From positions 5,036,658 through 5,100,657 of the forward strand of contig OX377206.1 in NCBI GenBank assembly GCA_947396885.1: a stretch of 64,000 nt of DNA, given 5' to 3'. Source of the stretch: Heligmosomoides polygyrus polygyrus (taxonomy: Eukaryota > Nematoda > Chromadorea > Rhabditida > Heligmosomidae). Below are positions 63,022 through 64,000 of this stretch, in pieces. The translations under genes were made by a program, and so were the position numbers. Numbering within the stretch: position 1 is the first letter of the stretch; each line of letters opens with the position of its first letter. The notes beneath the pieces were generated by a model. That model was not told where the DNA came from. It did not search any database and was given only the letters and a program-made list of their open reading frames with translations.

Positions 63022-64000
63022 TAAATAAAAAGGCGTACCTCGTTCAGTACACCTCACACAATGGTAAATTCCGCCTTTCTCAACGCTGCTAAAGAGGCTT
63101 TTGATATTACACGAGACCCGGGTGTGGTGCATTCCAAAATCCGCGGTCGCCTCAGCCATCATGCACTGATCGGTACCAAGCGGTTCAGCCGGGTATCCAT
63201 TCGTCAGTTTCTCCTCCGGCGGCACCGAAAGGAGTTCCCGGAAGGCCTATCGAGTCAGTTACTGTAGAAGAGAGTTAGGTCCTCTACGACTCTAATGCAT
63301 CATCATACCGTGGATAGCCATTAGAACTAACCACCTGTTGCCGAATGTGGCCGTGCCGGTTACAGTATCCCCAAACCTGCGCATCACCCAAGCCGTTATC
63401 GTCATCGGAGCTCGTTTTTGTCATTGAGCGCCCAAGGGACTCCAGGGTGTCCTCCGCAAACATGTATATCAACCGGCGACTCCATCGGCAGAAGGTGATT
63501 AGGTTCTAGTAAGACCCATGCCGTGTGGCCCCCTCGAGTAGATGAACTGCCAGCGCAGCCAAAATGAGTCTGTTCCCGCAAGAACACACCTTTGTCGGCA
63601 ACGCATGCGCCAATCAGCTTCAGAAACTTGCAGACGCAGCTCGAGAGAAACGGCCGAGCTTCTGCCTAGCGACTCCATAATAATTCTCAGTCGGCGGGGA
63701 GGCATTCTCAACACCGGCCTCATAAAGAGGCGGAGCAAGGAATCGCCGAGCGCTCATCGTGGACGAGATTTCCGGGTCCCGCCATCACGTGGAGGCATTG
63801 CGTTGCTAATCGCTTTCCTTGATCTAGCAGCTTTATCCTGAGCAGATTCCATTCTTGAGACATGTTCTACAGCAAATTTGCAGGAAGAGACTTTTAAGCA
63901 GCAGCGCTAAGGCTTTAATCAAGTCCCGCCACATTGCTCAGTTCTAAGGTGTTGTATGCGTTTTCCAAGAAGTACAGCTACATCTTTACGAGATATGTCA
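63022..64000. other. Right edge: no confident gene
   Basis: The minus frame 63225-62986 contains GIYHCVRCTERGTPFYL, a Cys-x2-Cys pair like small zinc-binding motifs, but it runs into the snap-back repeat and has no paralogue in the window. Exons 1-2 of Nudix gene 3 were looked for here and not found. Other frames have no domains. Confidence 0.3.

Noticed and set aside
63061..63267. 68-codon plus frame as a gene
   Set aside because: No domain and no paralogue; it begins just after a snap-back palindrome.

Overview
This is a repeat-rich window of nuclear DNA from a nematode, most likely a strongylid (hookworm-like) species. The evidence is nematode-style 3' splice sites (mostly TTTTCAG) on the gene I could build, a TTTTCAG directly in front of one ATG (the usual trans-splice layout), and RTE, CR1, Penelope and mariner elements of types common in nematodes. 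The genus is an inference. Nothing looks bacterial or viral.

The host genes are three paralogues on the minus strand, each a NUDT6-like Nudix protein split into six exons of nearly constant size and splice phase. Gene 1 (15218-22053) is complete at 263 codons plus stop. Gene 2 (32947-42770) is complete at 269 codons plus stop. Gene 3 (53977-61865) shows exons 3-6, and its first two exons should lie beyond the right edge. Almost every intron is swollen by transposons. The Nudix box is nearly intact in gene 1 but has lost its metal-binding glutamates in genes 2 and 3, although all their exons stay open. This is the main biological finding.

Region by region: 0.4-5.6 kb holds two copies of a long dispersed repeat (R1), a Penelope-like reverse transcriptase relic, and linked 42-bp and 110-bp satellite arrays. 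5.6-10.1 kb is a block homologous to 46.8-53.9 kb, downstream of gene 3, split by a 440-bp tandem repeat. 10.7-12.7 kb is a ~400-bp tandem repeat invaded by a GC-rich foldback element. 13-14.5 kb is a dead RTE element. 15.2-22.1 kb is gene 1. 22.4-31.8 kb holds two mariners, a 732-bp foldback element with an 8-bp target duplication, R1 copies, a nested RTE-type insertion and a SINE. 32.9-42.8 kb is gene 2, with a CR1 element in its last intron. 43-52.1 kb holds inverted-repeat elements and a 3.6-kb direct tandem duplication whose junction cuts a SINE. 52-62 kb is gene 3 with a mariner, CR1 and RTE pieces, SINEs and foldbacks. 62-64 kb holds satellites and unassigned sequence.

Most long open frames are not genes. 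They lie in tandem repeats whose period is a multiple of three or in GC-rich palindromes. All homology statements come from reading and translating by eye; no database search or folding program was run.
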